In this document: one piece after another, positions 1 through 8,935 of the stretch
How positions within the stretch are numbered: the stretch's first letter is position 1
Layout of the letters: each line of letters begins with the position of its first letter
Assembly: GCA_036402075.1 (NCBI GenBank)
Contig: DASWTP010000106.1
Location: 1 to 64,000 of the forward strand
DNA: 64,000 nucleotides
From: Chryseosolibacter sp036402075
GTDB lineage: Bacteria > Bacteroidota > Bacteroidia > Cytophagales > Cyclobacteriaceae
Direction: 5' to 3'
Translations under genes and position numbers: made by a program
Notes under the pieces: generated by a model
Databases searched by the model: none
The model's input: the letters and a program-made list of their open reading frames with translations, nothing else
What the model was told of the DNA's origin: nothing

Positions 1-42
1 TAATCGAGCTGAAGAGGAGTCGAGCACTTCCTGCGAATAAAA

Positions 43-71
43 AAAGGTCGACCATTGAGTGATCGACCTTT
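43..71 (-). terminator. Rho-independent terminator of the rseP unit
   Basis: A perfect 9-bp stem (43-51 with 63-71, AAAGGTCGA/TCGACCTTT) is followed, on the minus strand, by a run of T from about position 45 down to 38. It lies 20 bp beyond the rseP stop, so it would end the minus-strand transcript. Confidence 0.75.
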
Positions 72-90
72 GGTTTGATTCTCTGTCTTG

Positions 91-1431
91 TCAAATGTTG
101 AATATCTTAATGATGTCGTTGGCAAAGATGAACACCATCAGGGCGAGCAGGAACACCATACCAACCTTCTGTGCATTCTCAAGGAATTTATCTGAAGGTT
201 TTCTTCTTGATATGATTTCGTAGCTCAGGAACATGACGTGGCCGCCATCGAGTGCCGGGATCGGCAGGAGGTTCATAAAGGCCAGCACGAGAGAGAGAAC
301 ACCTGTGAGTTGCCAGAATTTTTCCCAATCCCAAGTGGCACCGAAAGCCTGCATGATGCCGATCGGTCCCGATAATGATTCGCGCGGTGAAAGAACACCT
401 GAAATGATTTTACCGAATGCGGTGATCTGTGTTTTTAGTGTGGTAAATGCACGTTCAGTTCCCAGCGGAATGGATTCTATGAAACCGTATTTGATATCGA
501 CCTTTGCACTTTCCAGGTAGTCTTCATCCACCATTGGGCGGAATCCAATCTGATTATTGGCATCTTTAAAACTTTCTTTAAACCGCAGAATTTCACCGCC
601 TCTTGAAATCGCAAAGGAAATCGTATCTCCTTTGAAAGCTTTTGTCGTCTCAAGTACTTCATCGAAATATGTAACGGGCTTTCCATTTAACTCAGTGAAC
701 AAATCACCTTTTTGCAAACCGATTCGGTCAGCCAGGCTCTTTTCCTGTACTTCGCCCACTTTTGGAGGAAAGCGGAACAGCACAAATTTTTGGGCGGTCT
801 CTTTCTTATTGAAGTTTTGGATGAAATTCGCTGGGATGTGGATGTCTACGAGTTTGCCATCGCGTTCTACCGTGTAATAAGCGTCAGTACCGAGCAGTGT
901 CTCAGGCTTAATCACGTCTTCGAGGTACTTGAAATCTTTGCCGTTGATCTTGACGATCTTATCTCCAGTCTGGAGTCCAATATCCTTACCGACACTTCCC
1001 ACATAAACTCCTCCAGCCTTGTTAATCTCATCCTTTAGCATGTAGGTATCACCAAAAACGAATGTGATCCCGATGAAGATGAGCACGCCTACAACTACAT
1101 TGACGAAAATACCACCGAGCATTACTATCAACCGCTGCCAGGCTGGTTTGGACCTGAATTCCCAGGGTTGTGGCTCCTGCTTCATTGTCTCAGTATCGAG
1201 TGATTCATCGATCATGCCGGAAATCTTCACGTAACCGCCTAATGGAATGGCGCTGATGGCGTATTCGGTTTCACCCTTTTTGAATGACCAGATTTTTGGC
1301 GGGAAGCCGATCGAGAATTGTTCAACACGCATCCCGAAGTATTTAGCGGCAATGAGGTGCCCCATCTCATGCACAGCAACTAAAAAAGAGAGACTCAGCA
1401 GCAGCTGAGCGAGCATAATCATCCAATCCAT
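91..1431 (-). CDS. rseP: RseP-family site-2 intramembrane zinc metalloprotease
   Basis: Inner-membrane protease that cleaves transmembrane anchors, in known systems of anti-sigma factors and similar substrates. The zinc motif HEMGH is at residues 21-25 in the first hydrophobic segment, and the second catalytic motif LDG is at 394-396 within NLLPIPALDGGH. Between them are a second membrane helix (about 100-125) and two PDZ-like regions (about 130-310). The final 20 residues form another membrane segment. At 446 residues it has normal family length. It begins 15 bp after the dxr stop, an order common in Bacteroidota. The local FecI/FecR pair at 49-50 kb is a conceivable substrate system, but nothing here links them directly. 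The start at ATG 1431 places HEMGH at the usual distance from the N-terminus. Confidence 0.95.
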   Translation of the reverse strand: MDWMIMLAQLLLSLSFLVAVHEMGHLIAAKYFGMRVEQFSIGFPPKIWSFKKGETEYAISAIPLGGYVKISGMIDESLDTETMKQEPQPWEFRSKPAWQRLIVMLGGIFVNVVVGVLIFIGITFVFGDTYMLKDEINKAGGVYVGSVGKDIGLQTGDKIVKINGKDFKYLEDVIKPETLLGTDAYYTVERDGKLVDIHIPANFIQNFNKKETAQKFVLFRFPPKVGEVQEKSLADRIGLQKGDLFTELNGKPVTYFDEVLETTKAFKGDTISFAISRGGEILRFKESFKDANNQIGFRPMVDEDYLESAKVDIKYGFIESIPLGTERAFTTLKTQITAFGKIISGVLSPRESLSGPIGIMQAFGATWDWEKFWQLTGVLSLVLAFMNLLPIPALDGGHVMFLSYEIISRRKPSDKFLENAQKVGMVFLLALMVFIFANDIIKIFNI

Positions 1432-1446
1432 CGTATTCGTTTATTT

Positions 1447-2613
1447 CTATTTCACTAATTCTAATGCTTTCAAACGTGTTTTTTTGTCAGTGAAGACGTA
1501 GTCCTCGTAAGAAGGGCTTTTAATATAATCGATTTTTGCCAGGCATTGTTCCACAATATCCGACATTTCTAAAAATCCCACATTATCCTTCAAAAACTCT
1601 GCCACCGCAACTTCGTTGGCTGCGTTCAGCACGCAGGGCATATTTCCGCCCCGGTTCAGGGCTTCATACGCGAGCGCAAGATTACGAAAAGTTTCCGTAT
1701 CAGGCTTTTCGAATGTCAGGTTGGGATAGCCCATGAAATCAAAACGCGGAAATTTCGATGGAAAACGCTCAGGGTAGGTTAGTGCAAACTGAATCGGTAA
1801 ACGCATATCGGGCAGACCGAGTTGCGCTTTAATTGATCCATCTTCAAACTGAACAAGAGAATGGATAATTGACTGTGGGTGCACAACCACTTCTACCTGT
1901 TCTGTTTTGACGCCAAAAAGCCACTTTGCTTCAATAACCTCGAGCCCTTTATTCATCAAAGATGCAGAGTCAATGGTGATTTTTGCTCCCATCGACCAGT
2001 TGGGATGCTTTAAGGCCTGTTCTTTTCTAACGTTACTAATCTCAGTCCTCTTTTTTCCGCGGAACGGACCGCCCGATGCGGTGAGAATTATTTTCTCGAT
2101 CTTATTATGAAACTCGCCTACCAGACATTGGAAGATGGCCGAATGCTCTGAATCGATCGGATAAATATTGACACCTTTTTCGCGTGCGAGTCGTGTAACC
2201 AGCTCACCTGCCACAACAAGTGTTTCTTTGTTGGCGAGCGCGATCGTTTTGCCTGATTCGATTGCTTTTATTGTTGGCCTCAGTCCTGCATACCCAACAA
2301 GAGCCGTCAACACGAGATCGATTGTATCCATCTGCACAACTGAAGCAAGTGCGTTTTCGCCAGCGTATACTTTTACATCTTCATTTTCCAGCGCATGCTT
2401 CAGTTTTTCGTAATACGATTCATTGCTTATGACAACTGCGTTGGGTTTAAAACGGAGAGCTTGCTGGATCAGCAGATCAACGTTGTTTTGTGCTGTGAGC
2501 ACTTCAACCTCGAATGCATTGGGATGGGATGCTATGACCTCCAGGGCTTGTGTTCCGATTGACCCGGTGGAACCGAGAATGGCGATGCGTTTTTTTATAT
2601 CTTGCTGACTCAA
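1447..2613 (-). CDS. dxr: 1-deoxy-D-xylulose 5-phosphate reductoisomerase
   Basis: Second enzyme of the MEP isoprenoid pathway: converts DXP to 2-C-methyl-D-erythritol 4-phosphate with NADPH and a divalent metal. Visible are the NADPH-binding GSTGSIG (14-20), ANKET (127-131), the metal-binding DSEHSAIFQ (154-162; D154 and E156 are the expected ligands) and the LNKGLEVIEAKWLF-type helix near 218. The length of 388 residues is typical. The start is unusual: the first codon is TTG at 2613, directly after the HepT TGA (TGATTG). No ATG lies between that stop and the GSTGSIG motif, so TTG or another non-ATG codon must be used. Translation is probably coupled to HepT. The gene is followed 15 bp later by rseP. 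Confidence 0.95.
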   Translation of the reverse strand: MSQQDIKKRIAILGSTGSIGTQALEVIASHPNAFEVEVLTAQNNVDLLIQQALRFKPNAVVISNESYYEKLKHALENEDVKVYAGENALASVVQMDTIDLVLTALVGYAGLRPTIKAIESGKTIALANKETLVVAGELVTRLAREKGVNIYPIDSEHSAIFQCLVGEFHNKIEKIILTASGGPFRGKKRTEISNVRKEQALKHPNWSMGAKITIDSASLMNKGLEVIEAKWLFGVKTEQVEVVVHPQSIIHSLVQFEDGSIKAQLGLPDMRLPIQFALTYPERFPSKFPRFDFMGYPNLTFEKPDTETFRNLALAYEALNRGGNMPCVLNAANEVAVAEFLKDNVGFLEMSDIVEQCLAKIDYIKSPSYEDYVFTDKKTRLKALELVK

Positions 2614-2940
2614 TCAAATTAGGTGTTTTAATAGTTGACTTTTCAAGTCTTGCAGATCAGTTTCGACAACGGACCATACTGATAATAGATCTACCCCGAA
2701 ATAATCATGAATTAACTTATCGCGCATCCCCGCAATCTGCTTGCACGGAACACCTGGAATGGAATTCTTTGTCTCAACAGAGATTCGTTTCGATGCCTCT
2801 CCAATTATCTCCAGGTTTCGCATTACCGCATCCTGAACCATAAAATTAACAATGAAGTCCTCTTCAGAGCAATCCTTTGTATACTCTTCTATCCGTTGGA
2901 CTGCGCCCAAAATATGTTTGATGAAATTCTGGTCCCTCAT
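2614..2940 (-). CDS. hepT: HepT-like (DUF86) ribonuclease toxin
   Basis: Small helical HEPN protein of 108 residues. The catalytic RX4HXY motif of HepT toxins is intact: R73, H78 and Y80 in RDKLIHDY. In studied pairs HepT cuts RNA, and its tyrosine is AMPylated by the partner MntA to silence it. The start ATG overlaps the stop of the nucleotidyltransferase gene by 4 bp (ATGA), the normal arrangement of the pair. The stop codon abuts the TTG start of dxr with no gap. An intact motif implies an active toxin; activity itself is inferred. Confidence 0.88.
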   Translation of the reverse strand: MRDQNFIKHILGAVQRIEEYTKDCSEEDFIVNFMVQDAVMRNLEIIGEASKRISVETKNSIPGVPCKQIAGMRDKLIHDYFGVDLLSVWSVVETDLQDLKSQLLKHLI

Positions 2941-3227
2941 CCGAATATGATCTTCAGATCTTTCTCAACAGACGGCCTGATCAGCGGATTTAAAGATCGT
3001 TCCGTTATCAAATCGACTTGTACTCTGAGGCAGTCCGTCAATTCCTGTTCTGCTGCAATTAACTTCAACAAACTAACTTTGGCGTTTGGCTCAAGGTAGA
3101 TCAGTATATCAAGATCGCTTGATGGTCGATTCTCATTCCTCGCGTACGAGCCAAATACGCCAATTTTTTTTGGACGCAATTCCTTAAGCTTGGAAATAAT
3201 GGCACTTTGGAACGCATTCGGAATCAT
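2937..3227 (-). CDS. mntA: MntA-like minimal nucleotidyltransferase antitoxin
   Basis: A 96-residue minimal nucleotidyltransferase (pol-beta fold). It carries the signature GSX10DXD: GSYAR at 26-30 and SDLD at 37-40 (catalytic D38 and D40). In characterised MntA/HepT pairs it transfers AMP to the toxin tyrosine. The pair lies inside a minus-strand unit, 16 bp after the methylmalonyl-CoA mutase large subunit and ahead of dxr, and looks like a module inserted into a housekeeping operon. It could also be called an antitoxin of the HEPN/MNT class. Confidence 0.88.
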   Translation of the reverse strand: MIPNAFQSAIISKLKELRPKKIGVFGSYARNENRPSSDLDILIYLEPNAKVSLLKLIAAEQELTDCLRVQVDLITERSLNPLIRPSVEKDLKIIFG

Positions 3228-3243
3228 AATACAAGATACTAAA

Positions 3244-5361
3244 CTATTCTTTGATCAATTTGTTCAAAATTTCTTTTGCGGCATCGGTAATCACGGTTCC
3301 TGGCCCAAAAATAAATGACGCTCCGTTTTTATACAGATAATCATAGTCCTGTTGCGGAATCACACCCCCAGCCACAATCATGATGTCGTCCCTGCCAATT
3401 TTTTTCAACGCGGCAACGAGCTCGGGAATCAGCGTTTTGTGACCCCCCGCGAGACTCGAGGCGCCAACAATGTGAACATCATTTTCCGCTGCCTGCATCG
3501 CCACTTCATCGGGAGTTTGAAACAGCGGCCCGATATCGACATCGAACCCCAGATCGGCAAAGCTAGTTGCGATCACCTTTGCGCCTCGATCGTGACCATC
3601 CTGGCCCATTTTTGCCACGAGAATACGCGGCCTCCTTCCATCGAGCCCGGCAAAACGATCAGCGAGCTTACGGACTTCATCGAATGCGCTGTCATTTTTC
3701 ATTTCACCTGAATATACGCCTGAAATTGATTTCACGGTGGCTTTATACCTTCCGAAAGCCGTCTCCATCGCTGAAGAAATTTCCCCCAATGTTGCGCGCT
3801 CCCGGGCTGCAACAATGGCGAGCTCGAGAAGATTTCCTTCGCCCGTCATTGCCGCGGACGTCAGTGCTTCAAGTGCGCGACCAACACGAAGCGTGTCGCG
3901 CGAAGCCTTTAACTCCTTCAGGCGCTCAACCTGCTCTTTTCGTACCTGTGTGTTGTCAACTTCAAGAATTTCAAAATCAGGTTGTTCGTCCGTCCGGTAT
4001 TTGTTTACTCCAACAATTACGTCCCGCCCTGAATCGATACGTGCCTGCTTGGCAGCTGCAGCCTGCTCGATGCGCATTTTCGGAACACCGCTTTCGATCG
4101 CCTTCGTCATTCCACCAAGTTTTTCAACTTCTTCGATCAATTCCCAGGCTTTCGTTACAAGCTCCGAAGTAAGCGCTTCAACGTAATACGAGCCTCCAAA
4201 CGGATCGACTACTTTGGTGATGCCAGTTTCTTTTTCAATGTACAACTGGGTGTTCCGCGCAATTCGTGCAGAAAAGTCTGTCGGCAGCGCGATGGCCTCA
4301 TCAAGCGAATTTGTATGAAGAGATTGTGTGCCGCCACAGACCGCAGCCATCGCTTCGATACAAGTTCGCGCAACATTATTGTAAGGATCCTGTTCCGTGA
4401 GACTCCATCCGGAAGTCTGGCAGTGCGTTCGCAACGCCATTGATTTTTCTTTCTTTGGATGAAAGTCCTTCACAATTTTCGCCCAGAGAACACGTGCGGC
4501 TCGCATCTTGGCAACTTCCATGAAGAAGTTCATTCCAATTCCCCAGAAGAACGAAAGCCGTGGTGCGAAGTCATCGATATTGATGCCCGCATTTATTCCC
4601 GTGCGAATGTATTCGAGGCCATCCGCAAGGGTGTAAGCCAGCTCAAGATGTGCAGGCGCTCCCGCCTCGTGCATATGGTAGCCGCTAATGCTGATGGAAT
4701 TGAACTTCGGCATATGCTGCGAAGTGTATCGAAAAATATCGGCCACAATCCGCATCGATGGGTTTGGTGGATAGATGTAGGTATTGCGAACCATGAACTC
4801 TTTGAGAATATCGTTCTGAATTGTTCCGCTGAGCTGTGCGGGTTTCACCCCTTGCTCTTCTGCAGCTACAATGTAGAACGCCATAATAGGAATTACTGCC
4901 CCGTTCATCGTCATCGACACAGACATTTTATCGAGCGGAATCTGGTCGAACAAGATTTTCATATCGAGCACAGAGTCGATGGCCACGCCAGCTTTGCCGA
5001 CATCGCCAGTTACACGCGGATGGTCAGAGTCGTATCCCCGGTGCGTGGCCAGGTCAAAGGCAACAGAGAGCCCGCGTTGGCCGGCAGCAAGATTCCTCCG
5101 ATAAAATGCGTTCGAATCTTTTGCTGTCGAAAAACCAGCATATTGTCTGATCGTCCACGGCTTGGTAGCATACATTGTGGCATAGGGTCCGCGCAAAAAC
5201 GGAGCAATACCGGAGTGATAGGAAGCCAGGTCGCCCCGATCGATACGGGTATATTTTGGCTTTACATCAATACCTTCCGCGCTTCGCCACGATTTGGCGG
5301 AGTTAACCTCCTCCAGTGGCTGAAACTGATCGTATGTTATTTTTAAGAAATCGGGTTTCAT
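3244..5361 (-). CDS. mutB: Methylmalonyl-CoA mutase large (catalytic) subunit
   Basis: Adenosylcobalamin enzyme interconverting succinyl-CoA and (R)-methylmalonyl-CoA, in propionate and odd-chain or branched acyl metabolism. The N-terminal TIM barrel holds the substrate region around YATMYATKPWTIRQYAGF and the ISGYHMHEAGA segment. The C-terminal cobalamin domain has DGHDRG at 588-593, with H590 as the lower axial ligand, then SSLAGGH and AGGVIP. At 705 residues it has the usual length of the catalytic subunit. The ATG overlaps the stop of the small-subunit gene by 4 bp, so the two are cotranslated. Long open frames on the opposite strand (for example 4459-5346) are by-products of its codon composition. 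Confidence 0.96.
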   Translation of the reverse strand: MKPDFLKITYDQFQPLEEVNSAKSWRSAEGIDVKPKYTRIDRGDLASYHSGIAPFLRGPYATMYATKPWTIRQYAGFSTAKDSNAFYRRNLAAGQRGLSVAFDLATHRGYDSDHPRVTGDVGKAGVAIDSVLDMKILFDQIPLDKMSVSMTMNGAVIPIMAFYIVAAEEQGVKPAQLSGTIQNDILKEFMVRNTYIYPPNPSMRIVADIFRYTSQHMPKFNSISISGYHMHEAGAPAHLELAYTLADGLEYIRTGINAGINIDDFAPRLSFFWGIGMNFFMEVAKMRAARVLWAKIVKDFHPKKEKSMALRTHCQTSGWSLTEQDPYNNVARTCIEAMAAVCGGTQSLHTNSLDEAIALPTDFSARIARNTQLYIEKETGITKVVDPFGGSYYVEALTSELVTKAWELIEEVEKLGGMTKAIESGVPKMRIEQAAAAKQARIDSGRDVIVGVNKYRTDEQPDFEILEVDNTQVRKEQVERLKELKASRDTLRVGRALEALTSAAMTGEGNLLELAIVAARERATLGEISSAMETAFGRYKATVKSISGVYSGEMKNDSAFDEVRKLADRFAGLDGRRPRILVAKMGQDGHDRGAKVIATSFADLGFDVDIGPLFQTPDEVAMQAAENDVHIVGASSLAGGHKTLIPELVAALKKIGRDDIMIVAGGVIPQQDYDYLYKNGASFIFGPGTVITDAAKEILNKLIKE

Positions 5362-6464
5362 TTGGCTTGTTTCTCCTGGAAAGTTTTCCAGGCATGTTTT
5401 GCAAATTCTTCAGTCATCGCATCGATCGCATACGCACCCGCTGACGGATCGGCAACTTTGTCGAGATGCGATTCTTCGCGAAGTAAATTCGAAACGTTTC
5501 GCGCTATGCGATTCATCATTGTGTGTGACGGATCTTCCGGAAAAATCGTAATCGCGTTGGCACCCCCGATCACTGCAGCCATGGAGGCAAGCGTGCTTTT
5601 CAAGAGATTGCCATGTGGTTGAAATTTCTCATTGATCCATTTTTCTGACCGTGCGTGAATATGAAGATCACCAGGCGCAAACGCGGAATGACCATAGGCA
5701 TGAGCAACCTGAAACCACAAAAAACGTAACGCTCTGATTTTAGCAATGGTCTCCAAAAACGAAGTACCTGCAGAAACCGAGAATCCGATCGATTTAAATA
5801 CAGCGAGAGTAGGTGTGTTCGCCTGTTCAACAAGTCGAACGCCTGCGAGCAAGGCTTCGGAAATTTCGTGTACTGAAGTTGATGACTTTACGGTCAGAAA
5901 ATTTTTCAATCCGGAAAGGTTTGAATCTTCTGAGTTCTCAATTTTGGGAACCGTTTCCCAAAAAAGTCCACCGGACAGTGAATCATCAGGGGCGAAATTT
6001 TTTAAGATAAAGCTTTTCAGTTCATGGACAAAATTCCGCTGTTCACCGATTTCAAAAAAAAGCGAGCAATAGCGCCAGTCGATACCATTAAGTAGGTATT
6101 CGAGATTAACTTGTTGCGGACAACTGAAGAAAATTGCGTCAGCGCCATTGGTAAGGTGTTGAAGAGCAGTTTCGTTGGCAACCGTTTCGGAAGTAACGCT
6201 TACAAATGGCGCATTCAACCACTTCGCGGGGCCGAAGAACGGATCATCAGCGACCGTTACTCGAAACTTGTTCGACAACGGATTTCTTTTTTCGTCAGAT
6301 GAGTCATAGTACGCCTGAAAGCTGACTCCACTTTCCGTGTTCCACGACAACACTTCATCTGGATTTTTTCCTTCAAGCTCCTGAGATGCAAATTGTTTCC
6401 AAACCTCTTTGTCCGGTGACAAAAATGTTTCACGAAGCAGTGACTGAATTGAGTTTTGAGGCAT
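5358..6464 (-). CDS. mutA: Methylmalonyl-CoA mutase small subunit, barrel only
   Basis: Non-catalytic partner of the large subunit. The 368 residues match only the TIM-barrel part: AGTSFLETIAKIRALRFLW (about 235-253) and the AVIGGANAITIFPEDPSH region (about 300) correspond to equivalent stretches of the large subunit. The protein ends right after the barrel at KHAWKTFQEKQAK. It therefore has no cobalamin-binding domain and no DGHDRG motif. The classical propionibacterial small subunit is about 640 residues with a degenerate C-terminal domain, so this is a short form. It is the first gene of the minus-strand unit and is divergent from dnaA. Confidence 0.9.
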   Translation of the reverse strand: MPQNSIQSLLRETFLSPDKEVWKQFASQELEGKNPDEVLSWNTESGVSFQAYYDSSDEKRNPLSNKFRVTVADDPFFGPAKWLNAPFVSVTSETVANETALQHLTNGADAIFFSCPQQVNLEYLLNGIDWRYCSLFFEIGEQRNFVHELKSFILKNFAPDDSLSGGLFWETVPKIENSEDSNLSGLKNFLTVKSSTSVHEISEALLAGVRLVEQANTPTLAVFKSIGFSVSAGTSFLETIAKIRALRFLWFQVAHAYGHSAFAPGDLHIHARSEKWINEKFQPHGNLLKSTLASMAAVIGGANAITIFPEDPSHTMMNRIARNVSNLLREESHLDKVADPSAGAYAIDAMTEEFAKHAWKTFQEKQAK

Positions 6465-6572
6465 CCCTTACGTAATTAGGCTCAATTTTACTAAGATTTC
6501 AACTCCTGCTTGTCTTTCGAATCGAAAATTTCATAAGCAAATTTTTTTCTTAAAAATCAAGAGGTCATCCGC

Positions 6573-6604
6573 TTGTTTTCATTGCCTCTTTTTTTACATC
6601 TTTG
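6573..6604 (+). promoter_or_regulatory. Possible dnaA promoter
   Basis: TTG at 6573-6575 and CATCTTTG at 6597-6604 are 21 bp apart. This fits the Bacteroidota -33/-7 pattern (TTG, 17-23 bp, TAnnTTTG) with one mismatch. The predicted leader to the dnaA ATG is about 45 nt. No DnaA box (TTATCCACA type) was seen in the flanking intergenic DNA. Confidence 0.35.
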
Positions 6605-6654
6605 TCTCCCTTTCCCTTGAAGGGATCAACAACCCCAACGAATTCAGAGTCTCA

Positions 6655-8082
6655 ATGGAAATAAGCTGCGGTACGGTATGGAATGATTGTCTTGAAGTGA
6701 TTCGGGAGAATGTTGAGGAAGACAACTTCAATACATGGTTTAGACCGATTCAGCCCTTACGTGTTGACGGGGACGTACTTACCATCCAGGTTCCATCACA
6801 ATTTTTCTACGAGTGGCTTGAAGACAATTATGTGCCTGTTTTAAAGAAGGCCATCCACACAGTTCTTGGTGCCACAGGCAGACTTGAGTACTCTGTTGTT
6901 GTTGACAGCGGAAACCAGGTAGCTCCGCCTGTTGCGGTGAATTATCCGGCAAACGGAGCTGGCAACAGGAGAAGTGCCGTAAATGGAACAGGATTCAGCA
7001 ATGATGAATATTCTCCTTTTACATTTAAAGCGCTCAATCCACAGACAGTTAATAGCAGATTAAATCCTGCATATACATTCGATAATTTTGTTGAAGGCGA
7101 TTGTAACCGACTTGCGCGCTCAGCCGGAGTTGCGGTTGTAAAAAAGCCGGGCGTCACGTCCTTTAACCCATTGATGCTTTACGGAGGGGTTGGCGTAGGC
7201 AAAACACACCTGGTGCAGGCGATCGGAAATGAAATCAAGAATAACATGCCAAACAAGGTTGTGTTATATGTTGATCAGAACGATTTCACCAATCAGTTCC
7301 TGAATGCACTGCAAAACCACAAGCTCCAGGATTTCCAGAATTTTTATTTACAGGTTGACTTGCTGATCCTCGATGACGTGCAATTCCTTGCCGGTCGCGA
7401 GAAAACGCAGGAAATGTTCTTTCATATATTCAACCAGCTCCACCAGTCCGGCAAGCAGATCATTATGACAAGCGATTGTCCTCCCCGTGATCTGAAAGGC
7501 TTCCAGGAAAGATTACTTTCACGATTCAAATGGGGCCTGACCGCTGATCTGCAGGAACCTGATTTTGAAACCAAGCTTGCAATCATCAACCGTAAGATGC
7601 AAGCGGATGGTATTCAAATTCCAACCGAAGTATCCGAGTATCTCGCCTATAGTGTAGACACCAATCTTCGCGATATGGAAGGCGTTCTGAACTCGATGAT
7701 CTTCCACGCTACGTTGCTTAAGAAGGAAATCGACCTTGAGCTGGCCAAAGAAGTATTGAAAAATATCATCAAGGAAATTCAGTCAGACGTCAGTGTGGAT
7801 TTTATTCAGAAGACCGTTGCTGAATACTTCAAGGTAGACCTCGATGCTATGAAAGGCAAAGTAAAGAAGCGTGAGATTGTTATTCCACGTCAGGTTGCCA
7901 TGTACTTCTGCAAGCGTTACACCCAACTTACCCTCGCGCTGATCGGTGAAAATTTTGGCGGCCGAGATCACAGCACCGTGATTCACGCGCTCGAGTCAGT
8001 CGAAGACATGATGAAGACTGATTCGAACTTCAAAGTTTCCGTGGATGAGCTTGGAAAGAAACTCAAGCTAAGAGTGGCGTAA
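6655..8082 (+). CDS. dnaA: Chromosomal replication initiator DnaA
   Basis: Initiator ATPase that binds DnaA boxes and melts the origin. Domain I is at 1-80 (WNDCLEVIRENV..., TWFRPIQPL). A linker follows at about 90-140. The AAA+ domain III has Walker A GGVGVGKTH (177-185) and Walker B LLILDDVQF (236-244). The C-terminal helix-turn-helix domain carries the signature GGRDHSTVIHA near residue 440. Length 475 is normal. It stands alone, divergent from the methylmalonyl-CoA mutase operon, without dnaN next to it. No origin-like DnaA box cluster was seen beside it, so the origin need not be here. Confidence 0.97.
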   Translation: MEISCGTVWNDCLEVIRENVEEDNFNTWFRPIQPLRVDGDVLTIQVPSQFFYEWLEDNYVPVLKKAIHTVLGATGRLEYSVVVDSGNQVAPPVAVNYPANGAGNRRSAVNGTGFSNDEYSPFTFKALNPQTVNSRLNPAYTFDNFVEGDCNRLARSAGVAVVKKPGVTSFNPLMLYGGVGVGKTHLVQAIGNEIKNNMPNKVVLYVDQNDFTNQFLNALQNHKLQDFQNFYLQVDLLILDDVQFLAGREKTQEMFFHIFNQLHQSGKQIIMTSDCPPRDLKGFQERLLSRFKWGLTADLQEPDFETKLAIINRKMQADGIQIPTEVSEYLAYSVDTNLRDMEGVLNSMIFHATLLKKEIDLELAKEVLKNIIKEIQSDVSVDFIQKTVAEYFKVDLDAMKGKVKKREIVIPRQVAMYFCKRYTQLTLALIGENFGGRDHSTVIHALESVEDMMKTDSNFKVSVDELGKKLKLRVA

Positions 8083-8453
8083 AGCCATCTCCAAAATCCG
8101 GATCAACATACTTTCCATTGGCCGATTCCCATCGTCCCGTCCTCGATATCCCATTTGAAAAATTTGGTTATTGATTTTTTGGCTTTTGGTCTTTGATTAT
8201 CGATTATTCCTCCTTTCTCAAATGGTGCCTCCATACGCAGACCTGGGCACAAAGTTTCAAACACGCCTACGGGAACTACCGTAAAGCATCTCGAAATAAA
8301 ATTAAACTCAGTTTTTTTCAGCAAGTGTGCAACTCTTCAGGTGATTTTGCGTGTAGCCTCGAAGTTGTTTCAAAAGAATGCACAGCATTGATCTCGGCCA
8401 TGATCATGCACTCATTCACTTTTGAAATAGTTCTTTATTAAACCACCATTTAG
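8083..8453. other. Gene-poor 371-bp gap downstream of dnaA
   Basis: No convincing gene. A T-rich stretch at about 8160-8215 has short degenerate repeats of the form TTTGG/TTGATT. A 73-codon minus-strand frame (8103-8324) has no recognisable features and an atypical composition. No DnaA boxes and no clear dnaA terminator were found. Confidence 0.6.
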
Positions 8454-8897
8454 ATGAAAAAAGTTTTTTACAGAGCGGCAAGTTTGATCGCGCTGGTTTG
8501 GCTTCTGGCGTGGACTTCCGCTTGTGACGATGACGACAAACCTGCAAATCCCCAAGAACAAATCAAGAAGACCTGGCGCATCGGTGCTGCAGGATTCGTG
8601 AAGAAAGACGGAGCTAACGTTACCTCGGAGTACATCAATCTCGTCATTACACTAAACAATGACGGCACGTACCAAACTTCAAACGCAAAGAAGTTATTCT
8701 TCCCATCAGGATCCTGGAGTTGGGTCGGCACAGACACGAATCAAATTACAATTGACGGAGACCTCCCCGTCACCATCATTGAACTAACGAAATCTACCCT
8801 TCGAATTGAATTTGTCATGGATGAAGACCATGTCAATGCAGCCGGCAGAGCGAAGGCTGTACTGGGCACGTATCAACTGTCTCTTGAAGCACAATAA
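8454..8897 (+). CDS. Small lipocalin-like lipoprotein
   Basis: A 147-residue exported lipoprotein: hydrophobic signal at 1-20 and lipobox TSAC with the acylated cysteine at 24, followed by an acidic DDDD stretch. The mature part has a KTWRIGAAGF opening, then alternating beta-type segments (LVITLNNDGTYQTSNAK, GSWSWVGTDTNQITIDG, TLRIEFVM). This pattern is typical of lipocalin-like families in Bacteroidota, in which W-x-x-G opens the barrel and the GSW motif sits in the middle. Function unknown. It ends 38 bp before the giant T9SS protein and may be cotranscribed with it. Confidence 0.75.
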   Translation: MKKVFYRAASLIALVWLLAWTSACDDDDKPANPQEQIKKTWRIGAAGFVKKDGANVTSEYINLVITLNNDGTYQTSNAKKLFFPSGSWSWVGTDTNQITIDGDLPVTIIELTKSTLRIEFVMDEDHVNAAGRAKAVLGTYQLSLEAQ

Positions 8898-8935
8898 TCA
8901 ACTGTCTATTCTAATTCTTTAACACAATTACTTTA

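Noticed and set aside
3567..4172. 201-codon plus-strand frame opposite mutB
   Set aside because: Antisense to the barrel and cobalamin-domain coding sequence; basic, low-complexity translation with no start context.
4459..5346. 295-codon plus-strand open frame opposite mutB
   Set aside because: It is fully antisense to the conserved catalytic subunit and has no domain pattern; it comes from codon composition of the real gene.
8103..8324. 73-codon minus-strand frame after dnaA
   Set aside because: No motif, no typical neighbours, partly built from T-rich repeats.
6465..8453. Chromosomal origin next to dnaA
   Set aside because: No cluster of DnaA boxes, no AT-rich unwinding element and no dnaN neighbour were found.
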